Numbered from the stretch's first letter, positions 32,931-42,337 are shown. The stretch: 64,000 bases of DNA from Geobacter sp. (GCA_016177775.1 JACOUQ010000005.1:143225-207224), one strand, 5' to 3'. Notes: generated by a model from the sequence alone, not told the origin. Made by a program: numbers and translations.

Positions 32931-33770
32931 TCGTTTCTGCATGGTGTCCATAAGCTCCAGGCCACGTTTCACGCGTGACAACACCCGGACTATGTTGACT
33001 GGCTTGGGGATGAAGTCGAGGAATCCGGCTTCCAGCGCTTTTTGCTCATCTTCGCTGGAAGCTTTTGAAGTTAGAATGATTATGGGAATACGAACGCTTG
33101 CCGCGTTTGCCTTCAGGGTGCGCTGCATCTCGTAGGCGTCCATGCGGGGCATGACGGCGTCGCTGATTATAAGATCGGGCTTTTCCGTCAGGGCGAGCTT
33201 CAGTCCCTCCAGCCCGTCGGAGGCCATAAGGACCTCGTACCCTTCCTTCTCCAGAGCGACTTTTATGACGGTTGCAACAGTGGCGGTGTCCTCAACCACC
33301 AATATGCGCTTGCGCTGTGGCGGCTTTGCTTCTTCTCCCTTGAGGTAATGCTTGGAGATGGCCGAAAGGATCTCCTGCCGGGTTGTGAGGACGGGATATA
33401 CCTTCAAGCCGGTCCTTTTGGAGATGAATTCGATGGTCTCCTCGTCGAAAGGATCGGTGATGGCCAGTGCCAGCATGACATCCTGCCGCTTCAGGGGGAA
33501 GACCAGCTTCTGCAGCGCCAGGTCCTGCGGCACCATTTGGAGGAGGTCCGCCGGGAATGAATAGCTGGTCAGGTTTTTTACGGTCTTGAAGTTGAATTGC
33601 TTCGCAAGGGCCTCGGCAAGCTCCTCCTCGGTGATGACGCCCATCTCCTCGAGAACCATTCCCAGCCGCTTTCTGGTCCCTTTTTGCCGATCCAGCGCGC
33701 GTTCGAGAGTCTTGACGGTAATTATTCCGGCTTCTACGAGCAGGTCGCCGAGGTGCTTCTTTTCCGCCAT
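32928..33770 (-). CDS. MshEN (c-di-GMP-binding) plus receiver domain protein
   Basis: A 280-residue protein. The N-terminal half is a MshEN/GspE_N domain: two tandem 24-residue motifs, HLGDLLVEAGIITVKTLERA and RLGMVLEEMGVITEEELAEA, each ending in a Q after the helix. These are the c-di-GMP-binding motifs described for MshE. A receiver domain follows (about 160-280) with phosphoacceptor Asp in DLIISDAVMPRMD, plus T/S and K switch residues (ILTSKA, FIPKPVN). There is no ATPase domain, so it is a stand-alone sensor or adaptor, not a pilus motor. The ATG at 33770 has AGGGGGA five bases upstream. Confidence 0.85.
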   Translation of the reverse strand: MAEKKHLGDLLVEAGIITVKTLERALDRQKGTRKRLGMVLEEMGVITEEELAEALAKQFNFKTVKNLTSYSFPADLLQMVPQDLALQKLVFPLKRQDVMLALAITDPFDEETIEFISKRTGLKVYPVLTTRQEILSAISKHYLKGEEAKPPQRKRILVVEDTATVATVIKVALEKEGYEVLMASDGLEGLKLALTEKPDLIISDAVMPRMDAYEMQRTLKANAASVRIPIIILTSKASSEDEQKALEAGFLDFIPKPVNIVRVLSRVKRGLELMDTMQKR

Positions 33771-33852
33771 GCATCCCCCTCTGTGGGTCATTCATTAATG
33801 TATGTTTATAGGCGTATGTATCACAAAACATACGCATATTCCAGTAATAAAT

Positions 33853-33881
33853 AAAAAAAAGCCCCGCGGACGGGGCTTTTT
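33853..33881. terminator. bidirectional intrinsic terminator
   Basis: AAAAAAAAGCCCCG-CGGA-CGGGGCTTTTT. It lies between amt (minus, ending at 33903) and the MshEN-REC start, and serves amt. Confidence 0.85.
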
Positions 33882-33902
33882 CCGTGCGATGAATCGGGAC
33901 GT

Positions 33903-35123
33903 TTATCGAAGGTGCTCTTCCGGATAGGCATTGATACTGTGAATGGCAAGGTCGGGGCCGGCAAATTCCTGTTCCTCGTCGAGCCGGATTCCAACGGTTT
34001 TGGACAGAATGCCGTAGACGACGAATCCGCTGACCAATGCGAACGCAACTGCCGAGAGGCTTCCCATCAATTGTGACAGGAATGAGACGCCTCCCATGCC
34101 TCCCAGCTCCTTGTATCCGAATATCCCTGCGGCAATCCCCCCCCATGAGCCGATAATGCCGTGCAGCGGCCAGACGCCGAGCACGTCGTCGATTTTCAGC
34201 TTTTCCTGCTCGAGCTGAAACCCGTAAACAAAGATGACGGCGGCAATGCATCCGGTGACAAAGGCGGCCAACGGATGCATGAGGTCGCTGCCGGCGCAGA
34301 TGGCGATGAGGCCGGCCAGCGCACCGTTGTGGACGAAGCCGGGGTCGTTCTTGCTGGTCACGACAGCGGCCAGTACCCCGCCGACCATGGCCAGGAGGGA
34401 ATTGATGGCAACCAGACCGGAAATCTTCTCCAGGTTGCCGGCACTCATGACATTGAACCCGAACCAGCCTACTGCGAGTATCCAGGAGCCGAGGGCCAGG
34501 AACGGGATGTTGCTGATGGGGAGTGGGTGGGATTTGCCGTGAATGTAGCGCCCCATGCGCGGGCCGAGGATGAGCACGGCCGGAAGCGCCAGCCAGCCGC
34601 CGATAGAGTGGACGACCACCGAGCCGGCATAATCGTGAAATTCCGCCCCCCCGAGGCTTTTGAAGAACCCCTGGAGAAGGGAGTTGTTTTTCCCCCAGAT
34701 GAGCGATTCGAACAGCGGGTAAGCAAGGCCGGCAAAAATTGCGCCCGCCGCCACCTGGGGCCAGAACTTCGCGCGTTCGGCGATCCCCCCGGAGATGATT
34801 GCCGGGATGCAGGCTGCAAAGCAGAGGAGGAAGAAATAGTGGACCAGGTCGTATCCTTGGTTTGCCCCCATCAGTTCTCCGGCGGGTTTCAGGAACGATA
34901 TGCCGTAGGCGATGGGGAAGCCGATAAGAAAATAGACGATGGTGGAAACCGACCAGTCGGTCAGTATCTTGACAAAGGCATTAACCTGGCTTTTCTGGCG
35001 GACCGTGCCCACCTCCAGGAAGGCGAAGCCGGCGTGCATGGCAAAAACCATTACTGCGCCGAGCATGAGAAAGAGCACGTCAGAACTTTGCTTGAGACCT
35101 GTCACCATTGACATCGAATCCAT
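33903..35123 (-). CDS. amt: ammonium transporter
   Basis: A 406-residue Amt/Rh channel with about eleven membrane spans. Signature segments include FAMHAGFAFLEVGTVRQKSQVN, DYAGSVVVHSIGGWLALPAVLILGPRMGR (the Amt signature with the first pore His) and WPLHGIIGSWGGIAAGIFG (second pore His). It conducts ammonium into the cell. The ATG at 35123 has GGGGGT upstream and is preferred over 35138. A sigma-54 promoter sequence lies 61 bases upstream, fitting nitrogen control. No glnK gene is adjacent. Confidence 0.95.
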   Translation of the reverse strand: MDSMSMVTGLKQSSDVLFLMLGAVMVFAMHAGFAFLEVGTVRQKSQVNAFVKILTDWSVSTIVYFLIGFPIAYGISFLKPAGELMGANQGYDLVHYFFLLCFAACIPAIISGGIAERAKFWPQVAAGAIFAGLAYPLFESLIWGKNNSLLQGFFKSLGGAEFHDYAGSVVVHSIGGWLALPAVLILGPRMGRYIHGKSHPLPISNIPFLALGSWILAVGWFGFNVMSAGNLEKISGLVAINSLLAMVGGVLAAVVTSKNDPGFVHNGALAGLIAICAGSDLMHPLAAFVTGCIAAVIFVYGFQLEQEKLKIDDVLGVWPLHGIIGSWGGIAAGIFGYKELGGMGGVSFLSQLMGSLSAVAFALVSGFVVYGILSKTVGIRLDEEQEFAGPDLAIHSINAYPEEHLR

Positions 35124-35183
35124 ACAATTTACCCCCATTGGTAATTAGTTTGCACGCCATTGTGCAAAGCAGCCCAAAAATTA

Positions 35184-35199
35184 AGCAAAAATCCTGCCA
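35184..35199 (-). promoter_or_regulatory. sigma-54 promoter of amt
   Basis: On the minus strand, TGGCAGGATTTTTGCT matches the -24/-12 consensus TGGCACG-N4-TTGCW in all but one position. A palindrome TGCAC-N6-GTGCA lies at 35152-35167, just downstream of the expected start, and resembles an NtrC-type site although its position is unusual. Confidence 0.75.
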
Positions 35200-35408
35200 A
35201 ATTCGTAACAACCTGAAACTACATGCCTAGTGATTCGGCAGTAGCGCAATAGCTAGCCTGCAGCTCCGGGTATTGCCTAAATGAATGTCACGTATGCCTA
35301 AATATTGGGCTTTTGCTGTGGCCGATTATTAATTGACTCATCGGAGTGAAGGGGGGTAAAATTCGGAGGTCTGCATAAAAGTCTTCCACTACTTGAAGAA
35401 GAGGAGGT

Positions 35409-36374
35409 ATGGCCATAAAGGTTCTGGATCTTGACAAGGTAACCTCTATCGAGGGTATCCGCTACCTCGTTCCCCCTGACGACTTTCAGTTGACGGCCCG
35501 CGACGGCAAAGTGAGCCTGAGTTGCGGAGACGTGCCGCTTCCGCTGCTGATCGAGGACTATGAAGCGCTGGCCGCGCCCTGTCCAACCTATGACGCTGTC
35601 GGAAGGGGGATATACCAGACCCTGCGGACCAATCCCGACTGCCGCTTCGGCGAACGCTATGCCCTGATGCTGAGGGATGCCTATCCCCATTATGTTTCCG
35701 AGATTGCCACCAATCTCCTGATGCTGGACAACAAGGATGTAGAAGTCCCGTATCTGGACCGCAAGATAAATCTCCTCAAGATACTCTGGCTCCTGGAGCC
35801 GCTGAATGCGCACTTCCCGTTCCAGATCGGCATGACCTTCATGGACAAGGGACTCCGGGCGTCAGTGCTTCATCTCTCCACCGTCAATCTTTATAAGGCT
35901 AGGGACTTCTTTCTGAAGGCCCTGGAGCTTTCGCCCGGAAATCCCGAGATATCCCGTCACTCGGGGGAGGTCTGCTATTTCCTGGGGAGGTATGAGGATG
36001 CAGTCGTTTTCTGGCGGGCCGCTCTTGCCGCCAGGTCAGGGCCGTTGGTGGAGGACATTGCGGCAAGGATTGCCAGGGTAGAGAGCCGGGAGATACCCAT
36101 GGTACCGGCCGTGGACTACCTGACTGCGGTAGGTATCGCCTTTCAGCATTTCCAGGCCGACGAGATCGAGGAGGCTGCGGCTATTCTTCAGGACGTTCTC
36201 GATGATCCTGTTTTCCGGCGCGATTTCATCATGCCCGATATCTGGTACGTCCTTGGAGAATCATACGAGAAGATGTCGATGCCGAAATATGCGGAAGATT
36301 ACTACAATGAGGCCCTGAGACTGGATGAGGGGCATCAGTCGGCCCGTGATGCCTTGCAGAGGCTGCGGGGTTAG
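35409..36374 (+). CDS. tetratricopeptide-repeat protein
   Basis: A 321-residue soluble protein without signal peptide. The N-terminal 120 residues are of unknown fold (IEGIRYLVPPDDFQLTARDGKVSL). The C-terminal half has TPR-like helices (NLYKARDFFLKALELSPGNPEI, GEVCYFLGRYEDAVVFWRAAL, YAEDYYNEALRLDEGHQSARDAL). It has a strong GAGGAGGT Shine-Dalgarno. It probably acts as a scaffold; partners are unknown. The 285 bases before it hold the amt promoter on the other strand. Confidence 0.75.
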   Translation: MAIKVLDLDKVTSIEGIRYLVPPDDFQLTARDGKVSLSCGDVPLPLLIEDYEALAAPCPTYDAVGRGIYQTLRTNPDCRFGERYALMLRDAYPHYVSEIATNLLMLDNKDVEVPYLDRKINLLKILWLLEPLNAHFPFQIGMTFMDKGLRASVLHLSTVNLYKARDFFLKALELSPGNPEISRHSGEVCYFLGRYEDAVVFWRAALAARSGPLVEDIAARIARVESREIPMVPAVDYLTAVGIAFQHFQADEIEEAAAILQDVLDDPVFRRDFIMPDIWYVLGESYEKMSMPKYAEDYYNEALRLDEGHQSARDALQRLRG

Positions 36375-36383
36375 GAGGTTTGG

Positions 36384-36479
36384 ATGTTCGGGTTCAGCGT
36401 CGCGGACTGGTTGTTCATTGTAGCCGTAATGTTGACGATTTTTGCATGTGTGGGAATCAGCGACATGCGGAAAAAATAA
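36384..36479 (+). CDS. 31-residue single-pass membrane peptide
   Basis: It encodes MFGFSVADWLFIVAVMLTIF, then ACVGISDMRKK. This is one hydrophobic helix with a basic cytoplasmic end. TAGGAGGT lies five bases before the ATG, and the gene starts ten bases after the TPR gene, so translation is plausible. The family is not recognised. Confidence 0.6.
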   Translation: MFGFSVADWLFIVAVMLTIFACVGISDMRKK

Positions 36480-36550
36480 TTGGTTTTTTTGTTTGCCTCG
36501 ATTATATTCAATGCTAAAATAAAACACGATTATATTTTAAGAGGCATGCA

Positions 36551-36988
36551 ATGACTGAAGAAACCGATATCCGTCGCCCGCTGGGGTTGACGCTGCTGAC
36601 GGGCCTGTATCTTTTCTTTTTCCTTGTCACCATTTCCACTTACGGCAAGCCGCTTCCATTTATGGGAAGGATTTACGACGACGGTCCAGCAAAGATCATA
36701 ATATTTCTGGACAGCCTCGTCTGCCTCTACCTGTTTCTCGGAATTCTGAAGCGGCAGTATCTGACGTGGTACCTGGTCATTGGCTACAATCTTTTCGAGA
36801 TTGCAAACACTGTAATAAATCTCAATTATATCCATGTCGCAGAGGTAGAGAAGGTCATTGGCGAGCGTGTCAATCAGGAAGCGATGATCGTCAATAACAT
36901 TGTCTGTGCCTTGGCCATTCTGCTCCTTACCCAGTTTGTCTACAAAAACAAGAGTTATTTCAGCAACAGGCAGAAGTACTTATTCTGA
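36551..36988 (+). CDS. four-TM integral membrane protein (DUF2569-like)
   Basis: A 145-residue protein with four predicted membrane helices (about residues 12-28, 48-64, 74-95, 112-132). RRPLGLTLLTGLYLF at the start and a loop rich in charged residues (VAEVEKVIGERVNQEAM) resemble DUF2569-type proteins, but the match is tentative. The function is unknown. AAGAGGC lies upstream of the ATG. Confidence 0.6.
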   Translation: MTEETDIRRPLGLTLLTGLYLFFFLVTISTYGKPLPFMGRIYDDGPAKIIIFLDSLVCLYLFLGILKRQYLTWYLVIGYNLFEIANTVINLNYIHVAEVEKVIGERVNQEAMIVNNIVCALAILLLTQFVYKNKSYFSNRQKYLF

Positions 36989-37144
36989 AACAAGATTGAG
37001 GGCCATTTTACACCAGGTTCCCTTGCGCTCCCTTCCGACATCATGCCTTGCAAGCTCCAAACATCTCTGTTATAGTGATTTTCCCATTGACAATGGGTGT
37101 TTCATTCCGGCCAATGCGATCTTCGCCACTGGTTGAGAGGTATA

Positions 37145-38023
37145 ATGCTCATAAAGCCTGTAAAAGATTTCAAGAAATATGAAGGCCTCTTCAACAAGCT
37201 GATGCACGGCCTGACCGCGTCCATCTTTCACGCGGACGAGTGCGAGTGCCGAATCGACCTCTCTGCTACCCGCGGAGTCGGGATAAGGATCGAGAACCTC
37301 ATCAAATCATACAACGAGGTACAGGTCCTGAAAGGCATCAATCTTGAGATCCTCCCCGGCGAAACCTTTGCCATAATCGGCCCTTCTGGAACCGGCAAGA
37401 GCCTCCTCCTCAAGCACATCGTCAAACTCGAAACCCCCGACAGCGGCGAGATTTATATTGATGGCCACCCGGTTTTCCAATCCTCGGGGAACAACCAGAA
37501 GAAAAACGATTATCGTTTCAGCATGGTCTTTCAGTCATCGGCCCTCTTCAACTCCCTGACCGTCGGGGAAAACGTCGGCCTATGGCTGCGGGAGAAGCGG
37601 GTCTGCAAGGAGCAGAAAATCCGCGAGATCATTCGGGAAAAACTTTCCATGGTCGGCCTGGAGGGGAAGGAGGGAATGAAGGTTTCCGAACTTTCTGGCG
37701 GCATGAAGAAGAGGGTGGCCATCGCCCGTTCCCTGGCCATGAATCCGGACCTGATCCTGTACGACGAGCCGACCGCGGAACTTGACCCGGTCACTTCCGA
37801 CGAACTGGCCAATACCATCCTGAGCCTTAAGCAGACGACCAGAAATACCACGGTAATAGTTACCCACGACCTGAATTTTGCGCTGTATGTTTCGGACCGG
37901 ATTGCCATGATCAACGACGGACAAATAGTCGAGGTCGGCTCGCCGGTTCAGATCAAGGCCAGCCAGAATCCCGTGGTAAAGAGATTCATCTATACCACGA
38001 CAAAAGGAATAAAGGGGGAGTGA
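37145..38023 (+). CDS. ABC transporter ATPase (MlaF/Ttg2A-like)
   Basis: A 292-residue nucleotide-binding subunit. Walker A GPSGTGKS, Q-loop VFQSSALFNSLTV, signature ELSGGMKKRVAIARSLA, Walker B LILYDEPTAELDP and switch His VTHDL are intact. The LFNSLTVGENV block and the signature are like MlaF, which powers phospholipid transport at the inner membrane. An N-terminal extension of about 45 residues (with HADECECRIDLSAT) is unusual. No MlaE permease or MlaD gene is adjacent, so it is an orphan here. The ATG at 37145 has GAGAGGT upstream. Confidence 0.85.
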   Translation: MLIKPVKDFKKYEGLFNKLMHGLTASIFHADECECRIDLSATRGVGIRIENLIKSYNEVQVLKGINLEILPGETFAIIGPSGTGKSLLLKHIVKLETPDSGEIYIDGHPVFQSSGNNQKKNDYRFSMVFQSSALFNSLTVGENVGLWLREKRVCKEQKIREIIREKLSMVGLEGKEGMKVSELSGGMKKRVAIARSLAMNPDLILYDEPTAELDPVTSDELANTILSLKQTTRNTTVIVTHDLNFALYVSDRIAMINDGQIVEVGSPVQIKASQNPVVKRFIYTTTKGIKGE

Positions 38024-38188
38024 TCTCCGGAAATCCTCCCCTTTGTTCCGGCGGAGACATCACGTGTTTATATGCTTGTTTTAACGTAGTTTATGTTGTA
38101 ATATTAGCCAGCCCTCATTTGTGGATTATTGCGGACCTCGCCTTTTCCGCTTTGCATGCAATGTCGATTTTCAAAGGAGGCACCATCC

Positions 38189-39193
38189 TTGAAGCTCATC
38201 CACGCATCCTACCTTGCATGTATCCTTTCCCTCACCCTTTCCTCATGTATGCCGCTCAAAGAGCTGAAAGAGAACAAGCCGCTGCTCCCTGTCCGTGAGT
38301 ACGAACGGATGATAGTCGGCCGGCTCGATGCCCAGTATGTCGGCACCGATAACTGTGTCTCGAAGTGTCACAAGCATGACAAGATAACCGATGATTTCAA
38401 GCGCAGCGTCCATGGCGAGCAGACCAAGCCCGAAACCGGCCTCCCGCTAGTGAACTGCGAGTCGTGCCACGGCCCCGGCAGCCTCGCCATCGATAAGATT
38501 GAGGAGAACGTCAGGCTCCACGGGGAAAAGGGTAACAAGTGCGACACCACCAAGTTCATTGACATCATGAACCTCCCTTCCCAGGCCCAGAGCCTGATTT
38601 GCCTCAAATGTCATTCCGCAGCCTCGACACCTGTCCTTACCCACTGGAACTCCAGCCCCCATGCCCTCAATGACGTGAGCTGCTTCGACTGCCACAAGCT
38701 CCATCAGGGTCCGCAGCAGAAGGTGAGCCGCGACGAGATGGCGGAGCTCTGCTACGGATGCCACCCCGAGGTCAAGGTGCAGAACCGCCTCTTTTCCCAT
38801 CATCCGATCGTTGAGAAGAAGATGGCATGTTCCGACTGCCACGACCCCCATGGAAGTGCGCAGGACAAGATGCTCCTTGGCCAGACACCGAAGGAGACCT
38901 GCACCAGATGCCACATGGAAAAGCAGGGGCCGTTCGTGTTCGAGCATGGTGATGTGATGGAAAACTGCTCCAATTGCCACACTCCGCACGGTTCGGTGAA
39001 CAATAATCTCCTGCAGGTATCCCAGCCTTTTCTCTGCTTACAGTGCCACACGGGGCATGTTGCATTTGCATTGACCGATTCACCCGGCGTAAAGCAGCTT
39101 TACGCAAATCGTTGCACGGATTGTCATTCGCAGATTCATGGCTCGGACGTTCCGGCGCCGGCTTCGTCGGGAAAAGGGACATTTCGCCAGTAG
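38189..39193 (+). CDS. decahaem c-type cytochrome lipoprotein (DmsE/MtrA family)
   Basis: A 334-residue exported cytochrome. A TTG start (AAAGGAGG upstream) gives a lipoprotein signal ending LTLSSC, with the lipidated Cys near residue 20. Nine CxxCH motifs follow (CESCH, CLKCH, CFDCH, CYGCH, CSDCH, CTRCH, CSNCH, CLQCH, CTDCH), and the first site reads CVSKCH, a CX3CH variant, giving ten probable haems as in the DmsE/MtrA family. These cytochromes sit in an outer-membrane porin and pass electrons across the envelope. The MtrB/PioB-type porin gene is immediately downstream. Confidence 0.92.
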   Translation: MKLIHASYLACILSLTLSSCMPLKELKENKPLLPVREYERMIVGRLDAQYVGTDNCVSKCHKHDKITDDFKRSVHGEQTKPETGLPLVNCESCHGPGSLAIDKIEENVRLHGEKGNKCDTTKFIDIMNLPSQAQSLICLKCHSAASTPVLTHWNSSPHALNDVSCFDCHKLHQGPQQKVSRDEMAELCYGCHPEVKVQNRLFSHHPIVEKKMACSDCHDPHGSAQDKMLLGQTPKETCTRCHMEKQGPFVFEHGDVMENCSNCHTPHGSVNNNLLQVSQPFLCLQCHTGHVAFALTDSPGVKQLYANRCTDCHSQIHGSDVPAPASSGKGTFRQ

Positions 39194-39225
39194 TTCATGC
39201 GCTTGTCATGTCAAGGAGTGGAAAC

Positions 39226-41247
39226 GTGAGAATGGTTCCGGCGTTTGCCTTTATTCTAGTGTTTTGCTGCGTGGGTTTCTGCGTGGCAGGGCCGGCACTT
39301 GCAAGGGATGCGGACGGTTTGGTCGCTGTTGAAACTGAAGATGCGGAGACAGGCGCACCTCAGGCGGAAGTCGGTACTGCTGAAGTCTATGAGGTGCAGG
39401 ATGAGGAGGCGCTGATAGAGGAAATCGAAGCCGGTAAACCTGTGGCAGCGGAAAACAAAATCCAGATCGCTCCCGGTTATCGCTTTCTCCATGTAACCGG
39501 GAACGGGAACCGCGCGGCCGAGTATACCTATCTTCACTCGGGCGTCGCCGGCAGCGCACTTTTCAGCAGCATCGGCCCCGAACTGAAAGTCAACCTGGAC
39601 GGCTTTTATCTTAACGAAAACGACTACCTCGGGGACCTGCTCTTTGACTATCGTGGCCGATACCGGATGCAGCTCCGGACCGAGGCGCTGTTTCACAATC
39701 TCGATCACGAAACGCTCTTCACCCCATTCTTTTATGCCCCATGGTTTACCAACTATGTTCCGCAGGATACCAGTTCTGGCGAACGATATAGCCTTCGGAC
39801 CGAGCAGGATCTGGTGAAGCTCAGGCTCATGCCGTGGGAATATCCGTTACATCTAAATTTCGGCTTCTGGCGGATGACCAGGGACGGCACTAGGCAGCTC
39901 ATCTACGACTTCATCGACACTGTAGCCGGCACTGATACAATCAGGAGCATTTCCCGAGAGGTGAAGCGCGAAACCCTGGAAGGGACCGCTGGCTTAGACG
40001 TGCACCTCGGGTATGTCGACCTCTGTTACAGCTTCAATATCCGCGACTTCGCCAATCGTGCCAACAATCCCAGGGATAACCAGGAGCACAACGTTGATCC
40101 CGACAGCCGGCTTTTGTCCCATACTATCAAGCTGCACACCTCGATGACCGGCGGATTGGTCGGCGCGTTCTCCTACACCCATTCCACGCGGGAGAGCATC
40201 AACGAGCTCAAGGACGTTTCCTTGAACACCCGGCCTGAGAACCGGCTGCAGAACATTGCCGGCGAGATCGTTTATACGCCTCGCACATGGTTTTCCATGG
40301 CCGCCAGGTTTCGCCACCAGGAGATCGACTCGGACAATGTGACGGTCGTTTCCAGCCAGTACCCGGCAATCATCGCAAAGCCGCAGGTCGACTCCCAAAA
40401 GGAGATTGCAAGGGTTACCCTCTCTCTCAGGCCGCACCGCCTGCTCACCCTGAAAGGGGAATACAGGGGGGAATTCGTCCATCGCGATAATACCGGATAT
40501 TGGCCCGACCTCCCCGAGCACACGGACATTCATCGCGGCTCCCTGACGCTGTTGGGCAGGCTCAAAAACGGCTTTCGCAGCAAGGTTCGCTATGAATACG
40601 CAACCGTCAGCAACCCTGCCTACGGTAATTTCTATACCGACAGGCACGACGGTCAACTTCTCTTGACCTATACCAGCAAGAACCGTTGGGGAGTAGCCGC
40701 GAACTACCGCATCACGCAGGAGAGAAACGACGAGTTTTCTCCGGCGACGGTATCGTCACGCCCCGCCTTGACCCGCGACCGGGAGGTCAATAACGCTTCC
40801 GTAACCGCGTGGATAAGCCCGATAGATAAGATCACGCTCACCGGGACTTACGGATTTCTCCGTTCGCAGGCTGACCAGGAAGTCCTCTTCACCAGCGGCG
40901 CTACTTCCAGAACCACGACGGATTTCACATCCCAGGCACAGCTTTACTCCGTCGGCCTTTCCTACCGCTGCACCGACCGCTTCGATCTCGCCCTCTTGTT
41001 CCAGCAGGTGCATTCGTTTGCCCGGTTTGCCCCCGAATCCAATCCGAGCCTGGACATCGCCAACATCCGCGAACAATCCCAAAGCAGAACCATCGAAACC
41101 TCGGCATCGGCCCGGGCCGGCTACTTCTTGACAAGGGATTTCAACTGTTCGCTGGAATATGGTTATAAGCGATACAATGAAAAAAATTCGCAGTTTTTCG
41201 ATGGGACGGTTCAGACCGTTACGGTGATGTTGACAAGGAAATGGTGA
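39226..41247 (+). CDS. MtrB/PioB-family decahaem-associated outer-membrane porin
   Basis: A 673-residue protein with a GTG start seven bases after AAGGAG, a signal peptide (cleaved near ALA-RD) and a short acidic N-terminal linker (to about residue 75). A long series of amphipathic beta strands with alternating aromatic residues then runs to a C-terminal MLTRKW. Blocks such as LDGFYLNENDYLGDLLFDYRGRYR and FRHQEIDSD are typical of the MtrB/PioB family, which forms a barrel around a decahaem cytochrome. With the preceding cytochrome it would make an electron conduit. It overlaps the next gene by seven bases. Confidence 0.9.
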   Translation: MRMVPAFAFILVFCCVGFCVAGPALARDADGLVAVETEDAETGAPQAEVGTAEVYEVQDEEALIEEIEAGKPVAAENKIQIAPGYRFLHVTGNGNRAAEYTYLHSGVAGSALFSSIGPELKVNLDGFYLNENDYLGDLLFDYRGRYRMQLRTEALFHNLDHETLFTPFFYAPWFTNYVPQDTSSGERYSLRTEQDLVKLRLMPWEYPLHLNFGFWRMTRDGTRQLIYDFIDTVAGTDTIRSISREVKRETLEGTAGLDVHLGYVDLCYSFNIRDFANRANNPRDNQEHNVDPDSRLLSHTIKLHTSMTGGLVGAFSYTHSTRESINELKDVSLNTRPENRLQNIAGEIVYTPRTWFSMAARFRHQEIDSDNVTVVSSQYPAIIAKPQVDSQKEIARVTLSLRPHRLLTLKGEYRGEFVHRDNTGYWPDLPEHTDIHRGSLTLLGRLKNGFRSKVRYEYATVSNPAYGNFYTDRHDGQLLLTYTSKNRWGVAANYRITQERNDEFSPATVSSRPALTRDREVNNASVTAWISPIDKITLTGTYGFLRSQADQEVLFTSGATSRTTTDFTSQAQLYSVGLSYRCTDRFDLALLFQQVHSFARFAPESNPSLDIANIREQSQSRTIETSASARAGYFLTRDFNCSLEYGYKRYNEKNSQFFDGTVQTVTVMLTRKW

Positions 41248-42227
41248 CCAGGACACGTTCACATAACCACAGGTTCTTCAGGACGGCAGGGCTGGCGTTA
41301 TGCGCCTTCCTGCTGCTGTCGCCTTTTCCTGCCTACTGTGCCGAAAAGGTCGTGGGGATCATCATGACTGCCGACCTCCCCCGTTACTGTGAGGCCCACA
41401 AGTACTTCATGAAGGCCATGGCAAGGCATGGGTATGATAACGGCCGGCTTGAGGTCATCGTGCAGACCCCCAATCCCGATCCGATCTCCTGGGCCAACAG
41501 CGCCCGTAAACTGGAGGCACTCGGCGCGGACGTGATCGTTGCCTACGGCGCTCCCGCTGCTCTGGCTGCTTTGCGTGAAGTGGGCAACATTCCTGTCGTG
41601 TTTTCCGACGTCTACGACCCGATCGAGACCGGCATCTCCCGGTCAATGACCTCGTCCGGCAGGAATTACTGCGGCATAAGTGCCAAGGTGCCGATCATCA
41701 CCCTGATCAAGGCGGTCCAGGACATAAGGGAGATCAAGAACGTCGGCGTGCTTTACAGCTCCAAGGAAGCAGGGTCGGTCGCCCAGTTGAAGGAGATGAA
41801 AAGGGCTGCCGCACAGTTGGGATTGTCGGTGCAGGATGCGAACGTCGCTTCGCCCCGGCAGCTTGACAGTGCCCTGGCTTCGCTTCTGGAGAGAGTAGAT
41901 TGCATCTATGTTTCGGAAAGTGCCGTGGTCAGCCGCGGGTTAGAACGGATCGTCCAGAGAGCGGCCGCGCACAAGGTCCCCGTGATATCCCAGATACCCG
42001 ATGCCGCGGAGAGGGGGGCATTGGTCTCCCTGGAGATCAGCGAGGCAGAGCAGGGGGCCGTGGCAGGAGAGTATGCCGCGGATATCCTGAAGGGAAGAAA
42101 CCCCGCGAGCTTCTCCATCGCGACCCCGAAGAAGGTCGACCTGGTCGTGAATATGAAGACCGCGAAAGTACTCGGCGTGAACATTCCCTTCCAGGTGCTG
42201 AGCGTGGCCACGAAGGTCATCAAATGA
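41241..42227 (+). CDS. ABC transporter substrate-binding protein (TrpX/DUF534-like)
   Basis: A 328-residue periplasmic binding protein with an N-terminal signal (FRTAGLALCAFLLLSPFPAYC). The two-lobe periplasmic binding fold of PF04392 is indicated by VVGIIMTADLPRYCEAHKYF, ADVIVAYGAPAALAALREVGNIPVVFSDVYDP, NVGVLYSSKEAGS and a C-terminal VNMKTAKVLGVNIPFQVLS. Family members bind tryptophan or other small solutes. It overlaps the porin gene, and no permease or ATPase is adjacent, so it may serve the electron conduit as a sensor or accessory instead of as a transporter. Confidence 0.82.
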   Translation: MVTRTRSHNHRFFRTAGLALCAFLLLSPFPAYCAEKVVGIIMTADLPRYCEAHKYFMKAMARHGYDNGRLEVIVQTPNPDPISWANSARKLEALGADVIVAYGAPAALAALREVGNIPVVFSDVYDPIETGISRSMTSSGRNYCGISAKVPIITLIKAVQDIREIKNVGVLYSSKEAGSVAQLKEMKRAAAQLGLSVQDANVASPRQLDSALASLLERVDCIYVSESAVVSRGLERIVQRAAAHKVPVISQIPDAAERGALVSLEISEAEQGAVAGEYAADILKGRNPASFSIATPKKVDLVVNMKTAKVLGVNIPFQVLSVATKVIK

Positions 42228-42337
42228 CCGATGCAAGCTGGTTATCGTCCACATTTCCTTTTGACAGGACAACGGGATATTTGCCATAATCGTTCCCGGT
42301 TTCATTAATACCGGATTTTCTCGGGACGGGGGAGCGC

